Of a stretch of 64,000 nt of DNA, positions 46,002-56,957 are shown piece after piece. The notes beneath the pieces are model-generated. The model was not told where the DNA came from. It saw nothing but the letters and a program-made list of their open reading frames with translations, and ran no database searches. The first letter of the stretch is position 1, and each line of letters begins with the position of its first letter. The DNA is from Linanthus parryae (Eukaryota > Streptophyta > Magnoliopsida > Ericales > Polemoniaceae). Made by a program: the position numbers and the translations under genes. Location of the stretch: the NCBI GenBank assembly GCA_023055425.1, contig JALGPY010000002.1:47329321-47393320 (forward strand), read 5' to 3'.

Positions 46002-47598
46002 GGCGACCTCTTTGCCTTTCGAGCCTGACTCTGTATGGGGCAGGAAGTGGGTTGTTGCGCACGTCCTTCCTGTTGTCGCTGACGATTAGCTCGCCGTTCT
46101 TCATCTTCTGATCGAACGCGAACCTGAGTTTCTTGCACTCGGCGGTGGGATGCATGATCTTGCCGTGGTACTCGCACCACTTAGGGTCCCTCACCATCTC
46201 CTTGGAGGGTGCTTTCTCGAGCGGTGGCAGGACGCCGTCCTTGCGCCATTGTTTGCAGAGGTCACTCGCTTCCTCTGCCGAGCATGGCAGAGGTGGTACA
46301 TCGAAGTTCACAACCTTCGCTTGTTTCTGGGGCGAAACTGTGTTGATTTCAGCTTCGCGTCCCCGCTTGTAGCTGAACCTTCCGATCTTGTAAGTGGTGC
46401 CGCTCGCAGGTCGCTCTGGAGCGTTCTTCTTTTTCTGTCTCTCGACTATGGGCTCGATGTTCTTCGTGCATTCGATTAGTTTTGAAAACGTAGGTGTTTG
46501 CAAATTAATGAGCATACCTTTGTATTCATCTCGCATGCACTGTAGGCATATCTCCACGAGCCGGCTTTCGGGCATTGGATCTTTGCACTCCAAGGATTTC
46601 GCCCGGAATTTCTTGATGAAGGTGATCCCATCCTCCTCGCGCTTCTGATACATCCGCGAGAGATGGATCATTGTCACATTTTCCTCCATTTGAAAGAACT
46701 TGGTATAGAACTTTTGGACCATGTCGTCCCAAGTCTTCACGGATCCGGCCTCCAATGTCCGGTACCATTTGTATGCTACGTTCCCAAGAGATTTTGGGAA
46801 CTCTAGCATCAGCAGCTTGGAATCGGCTCCGTACGGACCCATGACATCAATGAAACGCATGACATGCTCATGAGCGTTTCCATTGACGTCTTCGAACTTA
46901 TCCCATTTGGGAGCCTTGTACCCCGCCGGGTTAGGCATGAGATAGATCTCTCGTGGAATGGGTGGATCATTGTCTAGCTTCGGGATAATGGTATCCGCGA
47001 ATGACTGATGAGCCAGGATGGTGTCCACGCGCTTTTGCAAAGACGTCATGCATTCTGGAATGCTTCCCTCGGTAGTCGCCGGAGGGGTTGCCGTAGGCGG
47101 TGGCGACACGTATGCCGTCGGAGGATTGGGAGCATACTGAGTACCCGCGTTTCCCCTGATCATCGTTGGGGGAGGCAAAGGGTACTGCAAAGTTGGCTTG
47201 GACGCCAAAGCCGAGGGCTGAAGAGCGTGGGCAGCAGGAGGCAGCATTTGTGCCGTCGATCCTTGAACCGAAGGAAGTTGCGCAGCCGACGGTGGAGTCT
47301 GCAGATGAGGGTTGGGAGGGGTGGCTGGCGCTCCCAATCCTGGAGCAGTAGGGGTTCCTCCTCCTTGAGGGATAGCGGTGGCTGGCGGAGGATTTGGTGC
47401 GAGGGTGCCTAGAACAGCCAAGATTTGTTCTAGTTGTGCGGATTGAGACTTGAGAGCTTTCGCCTGACTTTGGACGGTAGCGTCCAAAGACTCTAGCGTT
47501 GGTGCTTCGCCGGGAGTCGTCGGAGTACGGCGGGTCTCGTCTCCTGAGGGGGTTTCGGTGGAAGGCGACCGGTTGCTGACATCATCCTCCTGAGACAT
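45943..47598 (-). CDS. Gag of the Tat-type element
   Basis: Gag is the particle-forming structural protein. The ATG at 47598 lies only 41 bases after the 5' LTR. Residues 1-190 are low-complexity, rich in proline, alanine and threonine. The gag core follows (EIYLMPNPAGYKAPKWDKFE, MRFIDVMGPYGAD, KSLGNVAYKWYR, MVQKFYTKFFQMEE, IHLSRMYQKREEDG). Next come LVEICLQCMRDEYKGMLINL, a basic RFSYKRGREAEINTV stretch and a zinc-binding-like WCEYHGKIMHPTAECKKL. After NNPLPA the frame is wrong: compared with the sister copy at 2920-3095, one extra base in a run of four G (plus strand, 46037-46040) displaces protease. The gag part itself is intact. Confidence 0.9.
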   Translation of the reverse strand: MSQEDDVSNRSPSTETPSGDETRRTPTTPGEAPTLESLDATVQSQAKALKSQSAQLEQILAVLGTLAPNPPPATAIPQGGGTPTAPGLGAPATPPNPHLQTPPSAAQLPSVQGSTAQMLPPAAHALQPSALASKPTLQYPLPPPTMIRGNAGTQYAPNPPTAYVSPPPTATPPATTEGSIPECMTSLQKRVDTILAHQSFADTIIPKLDNDPPIPREIYLMPNPAGYKAPKWDKFEDVNGNAHEHVMRFIDVMGPYGADSKLLMLEFPKSLGNVAYKWYRTLEAGSVKTWDDMVQKFYTKFFQMEENVTMIHLSRMYQKREEDGITFIKKFRAKSLECKDPMPESRLVEICLQCMRDEYKGMLINLQTPTFSKLIECTKNIEPIVERQKKKNAPERPASGTTYKIGRFSYKRGREAEINTVSPQKQAKVVNFDVPPLPCSAEEASDLCKQWRKDGVLPPLEKAPSKEMVRDPKWCEYHGKIMHPTAECKKLRFAFDQKMKNGELIVSDNRKDVRNNPLPAPYRVRLERQRGRHDLDRRLGGSRRGWSAHHC

Positions 47599-47619
47599 GG
47601 TTGCTTTTGCCGGTAAGAT

Positions 47620-47636
47620 TCACGTCGGGTTCACCA
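47620..47636 (-). promoter_or_regulatory. Primer-binding site of the Tat-type element
   Basis: Three bases after the 5' LTR the minus strand reads TGGTGAACCCGACGTGA, starting with the TGG that pairs with a tRNA CCA end. I cannot assign the tRNA with confidence; it is not the initiator-Met type used by the copia and TRIM elements here. Confidence 0.65.
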
Positions 47637-47639
47637 AAA

Positions 47640-48265
47640 TGTGCACAAGAGATTCCGGCGGGGAGACCTCCGCGTGCACCGTGTGTAGTGGATCAAGGAT
47701 CGCACAGGAAGAGTAGGGGTGTGTGTAGGGAGAGAGTAAGTCAGTAGCAATGTCTGAGAGAGAGACAGAGGTTTGGCAGAGCTTCCGCGTATGGCAGTGT
47801 GTTCTCCTTTGTATGGAAAGGTTGACGATCTATATATACTGGAGAACGTGACCGTTGTAGTGTGGTTAATGCGCCCATTAATGGCGGCTTAATTAGCTTA
47901 ACCATAACGGCACGTTCGTCCGAGTATATAGGAACCGTTAGAGCACGTGGTGCGCGGATACCGGAACCGTTACGAGATTGACCGGGTTTGACCGGATTGA
48001 CCGGGTCTAGGGAGCTCGTGCCATAGATCTCTCAAAACAGTTACTAAAGGTCGCGTGCGGGCTTGGCTCGCACGCGACAGGGCTTACTCTAGCCTCCAAA
48101 CCACTAAGTCCCTACAAGTCCCGTGCAGTGGCATGCGAGGGCTCTGTCTCGCAGCCCCCACATGGATCAGCTCGGCTGGTGATCCTGTGTGTATGGAGCA
48201 CAATATGGTGTGCTGGATGGTTGCCACGTGGCCAAGATCTGTCATGTCAGAAAGCAGTATCTACA
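47640..48265 (-). repeat. 5' LTR of the Tat-type element
   Basis: 626 bp, differing from 36050-36675 only at two adjacent bases. It directs minus-strand transcription of gag and pol. The right border meets the second CCCCC of the target duplication. Confidence 0.95.
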
Positions 48266-48379
48266 CCCCCCAACTCCCTCACCTCTTTCTGTCTGAGACA
48301 ACAGCGACTTTAATGCAACCAATCGATTCACTCTCAGAAAGCGGCAGCAAGAACCCGAGATAGGTCGAGTTCTGGAGAG

Positions 48380-48694
48380 ATGCGGCGGTGGATAGGCGGA
48401 GTAGGAACTCTAACTCGTCGTCTTCACTCTTCCTCGTCGGCGGCGAACCAAAGGCCGCGACCCACCTTCGACCATTTGATTTCCCTAATTTCTCTCCACA
48501 TAGAACAACCACCACCGCCACTACCAACCTCGACAACACCCGAACCAACACCGACACAATCCATTTTTTTTTCCTTCCACCTTCTCACTCTTCTCTGGAA
48601 CAAGTCTGATCCCTCTCCCTCACCTTTCTCTATCTATCACGGAGGCGGAGTTCGATGTTTCTGCTACCAGTTTTCTTCTTTGTTGTTTAAGTAG
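48380..48694 (+). CDS. Uncharacterised ORF, probable first exon of an interrupted gene
   Basis: The frame begins MRRWIGGVGTLTRRLHSSSS, an arginine/serine-rich start without acidic residues like a mitochondrial targeting peptide. A proline/threonine-rich stretch (QPPPPLPTSTTPEPTPT) follows, and the frame ends after 104 codons. I do not recognise the family. It may be a first exon whose remainder was displaced or lost: downstream (48700-49166) reads as intron or UTR and then a large solo LTR begins. Its likely promoter is at 35984, now 12 kb away because of the Tat-type element. Alternatively it is a non-coding transcript start; no downstream exon could be found. Confidence 0.4.
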   Translation: MRRWIGGVGTLTRRLHSSSSAANQRPRPTFDHLISLISLHIEQPPPPLPTSTTPEPTPTQSIFFSFHLLTLLWNKSDPSPSPFSIYHGGGVRCFCYQFSSLLFK

Positions 48695-49166
48695 ATCTTG
48701 ACAGTTGGGGGTTTCAATGGCCATTACTGAATCACCTGAGAGGGATCCTCTGTTTGGGGTTTCACTTTTTGTGAAAGATTTGGTGGGATTGATGAGCTTG
48801 AATCGATAATATATTTTCAATTGAGCTTGGATATTAACTTTGTAACTATGGTTGGGGGTGGTTTAGGAGGTCATGGTGTTTCGTGGTCTTGATGGTGCGC
48901 TATGTGAGCCCATGTGACTTGATTTATGTATGGTCCTGGCTTGATTTATGTCTGGTCCTCAATGGTTACACAACTGGTCCTCAATAATCCATCATATTCT
49001 ACTGCATCACAATGGGGCACTTGATAAATGTTATCCGTACATATCCTACGGTGATGATTCTGAGTTTTTCACTACTGGATATTTCATTCAATTATGGGTT
49101 CAAATTTGATTTATTCGAGCTCAATTATGGGTTTCAGTTATGTTCTTGTTGTTACCGAGTTCGTGT
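48695..49166 (+). other. Sequence between the truncated gene and the solo LTR
   Basis: No coding exon was recognised. The pyrimidine-rich AT character suggests intron or 3'UTR of the upstream ORF. It continues at 60292 after removal of the inserted LTR sequences. Confidence 0.5.
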
Positions 49167-49956
49167 TGCAACAACCCCTTTATCCGGCTCGGACCAAACC
49201 GGGAGGGCGATGCTAAAAGTAATGGCGAAATATCAAAAGATCACATTCCAACATATATATTACATACTATTAAACATTACATATCGTTCTTAACGTTTTC
49301 ATACGTCATTACTAAAACATTATGCTTACACTAACCACACTATCTTACTACTCGTGACAGTGTCCTTCTTAGTGAGTCTCGTACCCAGCTACACCATAGT
49401 CTTCAGCTTCTAAACCTTCGCTGCGAAGGAAAACAAGAACCGCAGCTTCCAAAGTCAGGATAAAATACTGAGTAAGTAAACACCCGAGCTCGTAAACAGA
49501 TGACGAAGCATGTTTTCTTTTCACAGCAAATATAAAGAGTAATATACCATAAAAGAGTAAACTTGAAGAACGGAGTATGAACACACATTAATTTCTCATC
49601 CCTTTAATTTTTTTTTCTCAACTTTCAAACGGGGAGTAATATTCCCGATCACTTCTTCTTCCTTTTTCATAAATATCCTTTTCTCATAGAAAACCACATT
49701 TTTAACTTGTTGATACGGGGAAGATCTATCCATCTCGCATATTTCCAAGACCTTAAGTGCCGGAACCAACCTAAGACTTCTTGTGGCCAGAGAGGTGAGT
49801 ATATCAAGCAACCATGCGGGTTGCGACCGGGTAAAAATAAACGGATCGGGTGACCGCATCCAACACGACCAATCTTATCAAAAACCAAATATAAGGATCC
49901 CCACAGAACTCTTTCCACTTTACGTTATTATGCATTATTATTCTTCGTGTGACAGT

Positions 49957-51381
49957 TGTTGGAATAGATGCCCTAGAGGCAATCTAGTTTAGTATGAATT
50001 TATTTCGGCTAGAACATTCATTGTATTCTTTATTGGATATTTAATATAATGAAGTCCTTAGATTTACAATTGTGTTGTTTATCTTAAATATCCCCAGTCC
50101 AGTATAATGATTAATGGGACAATCATCTATAGACTAGTATGGGGTTGGATTGATATGGAGATATCATGATCCAACACATGGGTGTGCATTAAGGGTAATG
50201 ACGCACCGGATTGACCCATCTCCGAGAAGGCTACATACATGTTATGTTAAGTCACAAGTGCTTCTCGTGGTGCAACAGTATTGTCATCCTTAGACTTGAA
50301 GTCACTAGATATTCTAGTTGTGGATTATTGTGATTTTGGTAGCGTTAAACGCTACACCGTAACTGGGTAGTTATAAAGGCGTGTACCGGATACAATAAGA
50401 AGCAAGCTTAGAGATCGTAGTGTACGTAGATAGAATTTGTACCTCCCACATAACGGGAGAAAATATCCTAGGACACTCGAGGGATAGTGCTTATAGAATG
50501 TCTGGCCAGACTCAAATAAATCAATATAGGATATTGATGTTATTTGCACGAATAAGGCTATTCCCATGGATCGAGAAACTATAGATTGGATATACGAGTG
50601 TGACTTGTATGTCTCGTGTCCAATACGGGTATAGAGACAAAGGGATGAGACAATTACTTGTACAAGGTTTGTCGGATGACTATTCTATTAGTTGGCTAGA
50701 ATAGATGTTTTGCTAGAAACCGCTCCATATTAGCAAAATGTTACTACCAACTAGATAGAACCTATGGGGTCACACGCTATATAGAGTTGAACTAGATTTG
50801 TGAATTAATTAATAGGATTAATTAATTAGAAGGATCACTTTGCAACACATTGCTAAGTTAGTAGGACTAATTTGCAAGGAAGGGACTAAACCGAATTCTA
50901 GTAGGACTAGAATGGGTCCTTTAGGTAGTTGACAAGGATTTGTTGGAATATATAAAGGATGCTCCTTCCTTCCTTCCCACACTTATGAGCCTTTAGTTCA
51001 TAACTTGAGTGGGAGAGAACAAAAGGAGAGAGCAAGCAAGCAAGAGGGACCCGTCCGCCCCCTTGCCGCCGTCCTATCCCGTCGGCCCAAACAAGGAGGA
51101 CGATCCTCCTTGTTTCCTCGCGTTGTGTGATTTCTTCTTCATCTTCCTCCGTTTCGGGCTAGCACAAAGGAGAAGGAAGATCTAGATTTCAACTCTAGGC
51201 ATGGATCAACTATAGAGAACGTGACACAATTCACGTTACAAGTCATCACAGGAGAAACCCTAAGGTGTGTAACTTGATTTATTCCCTTACCATCGTTATG
51301 TCTCTTGTCCTGTGATCCTTGGAGGGTATTGCATGGATTATATTTGTTTTTCCGCTGCGTATCCATGATCAAAACCCTACA
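49957..51381 (+). repeat. 5' LTR of the copia element
   Basis: 1425 bp, TG...CA. A TATA-like AATATATAAAGGATGCTCC lies at about 50947-50965. The same family supplies 1-389 and, as a diverged subfamily, 4143-5111. Confidence 0.92.
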
Positions 51382-51382
51382 G

Positions 51383-51400
51383 TGGTATCAGAGCCACAAG
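51383..51400 (+). promoter_or_regulatory. Copia primer-binding site
   Basis: TGGTATCAGAGCCACAAG begins two bases after the LTR and matches the standard plant initiator-Met tRNA primer site. Confidence 0.92.
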
Positions 51401-53059
51401 TCGTAGAGTATAAACGTGGTTTATGTGTTACGTTTTGATAGTTTTACACTTTAAATTTATTGTTCGTAAAACAAGAAAAATCAAGCATATGATGCAATTT
51501 GTCAATAATTAATCATAACAAGACCTAGTTTTTGCATTGGATGCATGAATTAGTGAGTTTGAGAAATTTTAGGATCTTAGATCTAGGGTTTGGGCATCCT
51601 ATGGAAAGAAGGAGTTTTTTTCGTACAAGGAAACAACCAAACTTGGGCACCAAGCAAGGGAGTTGTTTTGGAAACAACTCCCAAAGGAGGTTCGGCCCCC
51701 TTATGGGACCGCCCCTCCTTGCTTGCCTCCCAAGCAAGGGACGACGTAGGGGTCGGGGCAGCTCTAGCCCGCGGCCTAGCCGCGTGGGCTAGGGGCCGGC
51801 CGGCCCAAGGCCCTTGCGGTCCTCTTTTTGGGTCCGGGCAATTTGATTGTTGGACCCAATTGACCGTTTTAACCCTAGAAAATCCTAAAATCAATTAAAA
51901 TTGACCAAACGCGTTAAAATTGGATTTTAACACTTTATGTGCAAATCGCATGATGATTGGATATGGCTTTAGGATGTGGTTTGGTGTGAATGTTTCATTA
52001 TTGTGGTTTGGTTTACGGCCTGCGAGCTGATCAATTAATTGTAATAATTAATTAGGGTTTTATGGCCTGCGAGCCATTTTTTTTCTCAACTTGTGAGATT
52101 TATTTTATTTAGTATAGTTGTTAGCTAGTGCTAGATAGAGTAGATTGTTAGCCAAGATTGAAGGAAAGAAGCCCAAAGCCAAAGGGAGCCACAAAAGATG
52201 GAGCATGGAGCATTCCACATGACTATGAAGGATGGACCAAAAGATGAAGACGCATGGAGATGTGTTTGCTTTTAGGGTTCATAGATAATTCCATTGGCTT
52301 GGAATTATTTAGTCTAGAAAAGGCCATATTCACATCACGTTTTATTTTGTTTTGTGGTTGTTTATTTTATTGTCTTATTATTGTGTGGTTGGTGTATGCA
52401 TGATGCATGCAATTAGGATAATAAGATAATTAGACAACCCGGATCTATTATTTGGAGTTGTGCCCAAACTCAAATAGATAGATTAGTTGATATGGATCAA
52501 CAAAAACAATTAAAATTGAATTGAAAAAATCCCTCAAAAATTCAAATATTGTGTTCTTGCCTTCTCGTTATTTAAACACTCATTATCATCATGATTTATC
52601 AAGTTCGCGCGTGCCAAAGCATGGCGACTTGATTCATAATGATGGAATGCGATGGCACAAACATGTAATGTGCAAATGATTAAATAAGAGGTTGAACATA
52701 ACTAGGCTATTAATATGATTAAAAACCTAGAGGCAATCAATTGGGATTATCCATACGGATGGATAAATAAGGACTTATTTGCCCAATTGAACCAAGAGTT
52801 GCATAGAAGATGCAATTGGAATTGTTCCTACCTGAAGTAGTCAAATTATGGGTGACTTGCCAAAGCAAGCTCATAAGGAGATGAAACATGAATCTTGGCC
52901 CACTAGAAAATATAAGGATATTTTCCGCATTAATACCTTGAGGGTTATTAATCCGTAGAAAAATAGTGGGAGCTATATTTGATAAACTATCCATTATTGA
53001 ACATAGTCAAAAATTCACAAATACTAAAACTTGTGTATTTTCCTTTTGTAGAATTCCAA
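51401..53059 (+). other. Copia leader with a GC-rich patch
   Basis: This 1.66-kb untranslated leader is mostly AT-rich. Within it, 51660-51840 is strongly GC-rich with self-complementary words such as GGAGTTGTTTT / AAACAACTCC and GGGGCCGGCCGGCCC. A packaging or dimerisation role is possible but unproven. Confidence 0.6.
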
Positions 53060-54637
53060 ATGGCAAACAACTCATCGAGTTCACAACATTCCCTACGATC
53101 TGTCCTTGAGAAGGACAAGTTCTCTGGAACCAACTTTCTTGATTGGTACAGAAACTTGAGAATCGTTGTCAAGAAAGAGAAGAAACTGTACGCAATAGAG
53201 GAGCAAGTTCCAGCAGGTCCAGAGAACAATACCCCTGCAGCCCTAAAGGCGTATCAAAAGCGTGTCGATGACGCTAATGATGCGGCCTGCCTTATGCTAT
53301 GCACCATGACTTCTGAGCTTCAGAAGCAAAACGAAAACATGAATGTTGTCGATATGATCGAGTATCTGAAGCAGCTCTTCCAAGAGCAGGCAAGGGTTGA
53401 GAGGTATGAGGTCTCTAAGGCATTGTTCAAGTGTCATCTAGAAGAAGGGAACCCGGTGGGACCCCATGTACTCCGTATGATCGGGTACTTGGAGAATTTT
53501 GCCCGACTAGGGTTCCCGGTCGGCCAAGAGTTGGCAACCGATCTCGTGTTGCAATCGTTGCCCGAGTGTTATGGACAGTTAATCATGAACTATAACATGA
53601 ACGAGATCGTGAAACCACTGCCAGATTTGCTCAATATGTTGAGGACAGCTGAACAAAGCATCAACAAGGGTAAGGGCAAGGCCATTATGATGGTGCAGAA
53701 AGGAAAGGGAAAAAGGTTTGCCTCATCCTCCAAGGGCAATGGCAAGTCAGTTATCAAGTCCAAGGAACCTGCCCTTAAGCCTGTTGGTGGGATTGCCAAA
53801 TGTGTGACTAAAGGTGAGTGTCACTACTGCAGTCAGCATGGACACTGGAGGAGGAACTGCCCAAAATATCTGGAGGACAAGAGGCTTGGAATAGTGATTC
53901 CACCACCACCAGGTATTTTTGTTGTAGATGTCAATTTAACTGTGTCTACATCATGGGTATTAGATACTGGATGTGGATCTCACATTTGTCGAAATGTGCA
54001 GGATCTAAAGAGAAGTAGAAGATTGGCTAAAGGGGAGATAGATATGCGCGTTGGGAATGGAGCAAAAGTTGTTGCGTTGGCAGTAGGCGTGTGCGAGCTA
54101 TATCTGCCTTCAGGATTAGTTTTAGAATTAAATAATTGCTATTTTGTGCCTGCTATGAGAAGAAACATTATTTCTATTTCTTGTTTGGACAAGAAAGGTT
54201 TTATTATTACAATAAAGAACAATTGTTGTTCATTTTATTTTAATAATATTCACTATTTTAGTGCGCAATTATTTAATGGACTGTATGTCCTTGATCTAAG
54301 CAATCCTGTCTACAACATTAATACCAAGAGGATTAAAATACATGATTTAAATCCTGCTTATTTATGGAACTGTCAATTAGGCCACATAAACGAGAAACGT
54401 GTGTCTAGACTCCATAAGGATGGACTACTAGACTCATTTGATTTTGAATCATATGAGACATGTGAGACTTGTTTATTGGAAAAAATGCAAAAGTCCCCTT
54501 TCAATAAGAAAGGTGAGAGGACTAGTGAGCAATTCTACTTCATTACGTTTACTGATGATTACAGTAGATATGGATTTGTGTACCTTATGAAGGCCAAATC
54601 CGAATCCTTTGAAATGTTCAAAGAATTCAAAAGTTAA
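53060..54637 (+). pseudogene. Copia gag, protease and start of integrase
   Basis: The ATG at 53060 opens with MANNSSSSQHSLRSVLEKDK, then FSGTNFLDWYRNLRIVVKKE and further gag core. A CCHC zinc knuckle CHYCSQHGHWRRNC is at about residue 255. The protease active site WVLDTGCGSHIC is at about residue 300. A pre-integrase block with H...H and CETCLLEK follows, and then the start of the integrase core (FITFTDDYSRYGFVYLM). The frame stops with TAA at 54635-54637, in the middle of integrase; the same frame continues beyond the stop. The upstream part of this frame before 53060 is leader. Confidence 0.88.
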
Positions 54638-55141
54638 GTAGAAAAGCAACTTGGCAAAAGTATCAAGGCTCTACGATCAGATCGTGGAGGAGAATACTTG
54701 AGCCAAGAGTTTGACGACTATCTTAGAGAGTTTGAGATCGCGTCCCAACTCACTCCACCCGGAACGCCACAATGGAATGGCGTGTCTGAGAGGAGGAATC
54801 GAACCCTATTGGATATGGTTCGATCTATGATGTGTCATACAGCTCTTCCATTATCGTTTTGGGGCCACGCTCTATTAAGTGCAGCTTTCACCATTAACCG
54901 TGTTCCATCTAAATCAGTCATGAAGACACCACATGAGATGTGGAGTGGGACGCGTCCCACACTGTCGTTCATGAGGGTTTGGGAGTGCGATGTCTATGTA
55001 AAACGTTTACAATCGGACAAGCTAGGGCCAAAGTCGGATAAGTGTAAATTTGTGGGGTACCCTAAGGAAACTAAGGGATACTACTTCTATAATCCAACCG
55101 AGAACAAAGTGTTTGTTGCTCGGACCGACGTATTTCTATGA
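54638..55141 (+). pseudogene. Copia integrase, second part
   Basis: It continues in the same frame after the premature stop: SIKALRSDRGGEYLSQEFDD (second catalytic D), TPPGTPQWNGVSERRNRTLL (catalytic E), then MVRSMMCHTALPLSFWGHAL and the C-terminal KCKFVGYPKETKGYYFYNP block. It ends at another stop at 55139-55141. Confidence 0.87.
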
Positions 55142-56736
55142 AGAGAATTTGTCTCTAAAGAAGCAAGGGGGAGGACTGTAGGACTTGAAGAAATTCAAGA
55201 GCCACAAATCACTGAACCGATTATGGAACATCAACAGGAACCACAAGCAGTTGTGGAACAGCCTGTTCAGGAAACACAAGAGCTTCGTAGATCTAGTAGA
55301 GTGCGCCAGGAACCCGAGAGGTATGGACTTCTCGTGACCGATTCTGGTGACACGATGCTCATAGATGATGAGCCTACTACCTATGAAGAGGTCGTGAAAG
55401 GGCCAGACTATCATAAGTGGCTAGAAGTCATGAGATCCGAGATGGAATCCATGTATACCAACAAATTATGGACTTTAGTGGAACCACCCGAAGGGGCGCG
55501 ACCCATAGGGTGCAAGTGGGTCTTCAAGAAAAAGATCGACATGGATGGTAATGTGATTACTTATGACCAAATCCATCCGAATCCTACTTATTCATGGTAT
55601 TGACTATGATTAAACCTTTTCACCAGTCGCTATGACCAAATCCATCCGAATCCTACTTGCAATTGCAGCATACTACGACTATGAGATTTGGTAGATGGAT
55701 GTCAAAACAGCATTCCTTTATGGGAATCTCCTCGAGCACGTGTATATGATACAACCAGAGGGTTTTGAGGATCCAAAGCAAGCCAACAAAGTCTATAAGC
55801 TGCAACGATCCATTTATGTATTGAAGCAAGCTTCTAGGAGTTGGAATCGACGTTTTGATGAAGTAGTCAAAGATTTTGGCTTCATCAGAAACGAAGATGA
55901 GTCTTGTGTCTACATGAAGGTTGGTGGGAGCTCTGTAGCTTTTCTAGTCTTGTATGTGGATGACATACTACTCATTGGAAACGACGTTCCCATGCTGCAA
56001 TCTGTTAAAGATTGGTTAGGGAAGTGTTTCTAAATGAAGGACTTATGGGAAGCAGCCTATATACTCGGTATAAAGATCTATAGAGATATATCTAAGAGAC
56101 TGCTAGGCCTAAGTCAAAGTACATATATTGACAAGGTGTTGAAGCAGTTCAACATGAAAGATTCCAAGAAGGGATTCTTGCCCATGTCACATGGAATCAC
56201 TCTTTCGAAGAAGTGGTTGTCCTTCCAATGAGATTGAGAAGGAACGCATGAGTAGAATTTCCTATGCCTCGGCTATAGGATCTATCATGTACGCCATGTT
56301 ATGTACGTGACCATATGTGTCATATGCCTTGAGTATGACAAGCAGATACCAATCCAATCCGGGTGAGAGTCACTGGATTGCAGTCAAGAACATCCTAAAG
56401 TACTTGAGAAGAACTAAGGATGCTTTCTTGATATTTGGCGGTGAGGAAGAGTTGCGTGTAAGGGGTTACACTGATGCAAGCTTCCAAACCGACATAGATG
56501 ACTTTAGATCACAGTCGGGATATGTGTTTTGCCTGAATGGAGCAGCGGTGAGCTGGAAGAGTTCCAAGAAAGAGACGGTGGCTGATTCTACAACAGAGGC
56601 TGAGTACATTGCTGCAAATGGCACAGCAAAGGAAACTGTTTGGATCAGAAAGTTTGTTTCTGAACTTGGTGTGGTTCCTAGCATTGCGGATACAGTCGAG
56701 TTGTACTGTGACAACATTGGGGCAATTGCGCAATAA
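55142..56736 (+). pseudogene. Copia reverse transcriptase and RNase H, disabled
   Basis: A spacer with RRSSRVRQEPERYGLLV precedes RT. The block WTLVEPPEGARPIGCKWVFK is present. The following KARLVAKG segment is replaced by a rearrangement in which a 28-bp word occurs twice (55562 and 55634). RT continues with MDVKTAFLYGNLLEHVYMIQ, the catalytic LYVDDILLIGND, and after a stop near 56033 ILGIKIYRD. RNase H shows GYTDASFQTD, SKKETVADSTTEAEYIAA and VELYCDNIGAIAQ, then stops at 56734. A further in-frame tail to about 56943 (DPLTKPL) is the normal end. At least four stops are seen. Confidence 0.88.
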
Positions 56737-56957
56737 AAGTAACCCAGGTCGCACCAGAAATCCAAGCACATGCTCAGGAAGTTCCATCTGATTCGAGATA
56801 TTATCGATAGCGGAGACGTTCGGATATGCAAGATTCCTACAGATGATAATCTGTCAGATCCACTTACAAAGCCGCTTGTGCAGTGGAGGCATGAAGGGCA
56901 CACTAGGAGCATGGGCATACGAGATGCGTCAGATTGGCTCTAGTGCAAGTGGAAGAC

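Larger units (their letters stand above)
36050..48265 (-). mobile_element. Complete but RT-less Ty3/gypsy element, Tat-lineage type, with antisense PMD gene
   Basis: Two 626-bp LTRs (36050-36675 and 47640-48265) bound a 10.96-kb interior, and CCCCC duplications flank the whole (36045-36049, 48266-48270). On the minus strand the order is 5' LTR, primer site, gag, protease, integrase, a tandem repeat array, an antisense spliced gene, purine tract and 3' LTR. The protease-integrase-long 3' region with an antisense ORF and tandem repeats is the layout reported for Tat-lineage elements. RT and RNase H are missing. The LTRs differ only at 36256-36257 (AA versus GT), so the insertion is young. Confidence 0.93.

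Noticed and set aside
43786..47412. Plus-strand frames opposite gag, protease and integrase of the Tat-type element.
   Set aside because: They are complements of conserved minus-strand domains; none has splice-consistent structure, unlike the PMD gene at 37353-41645.
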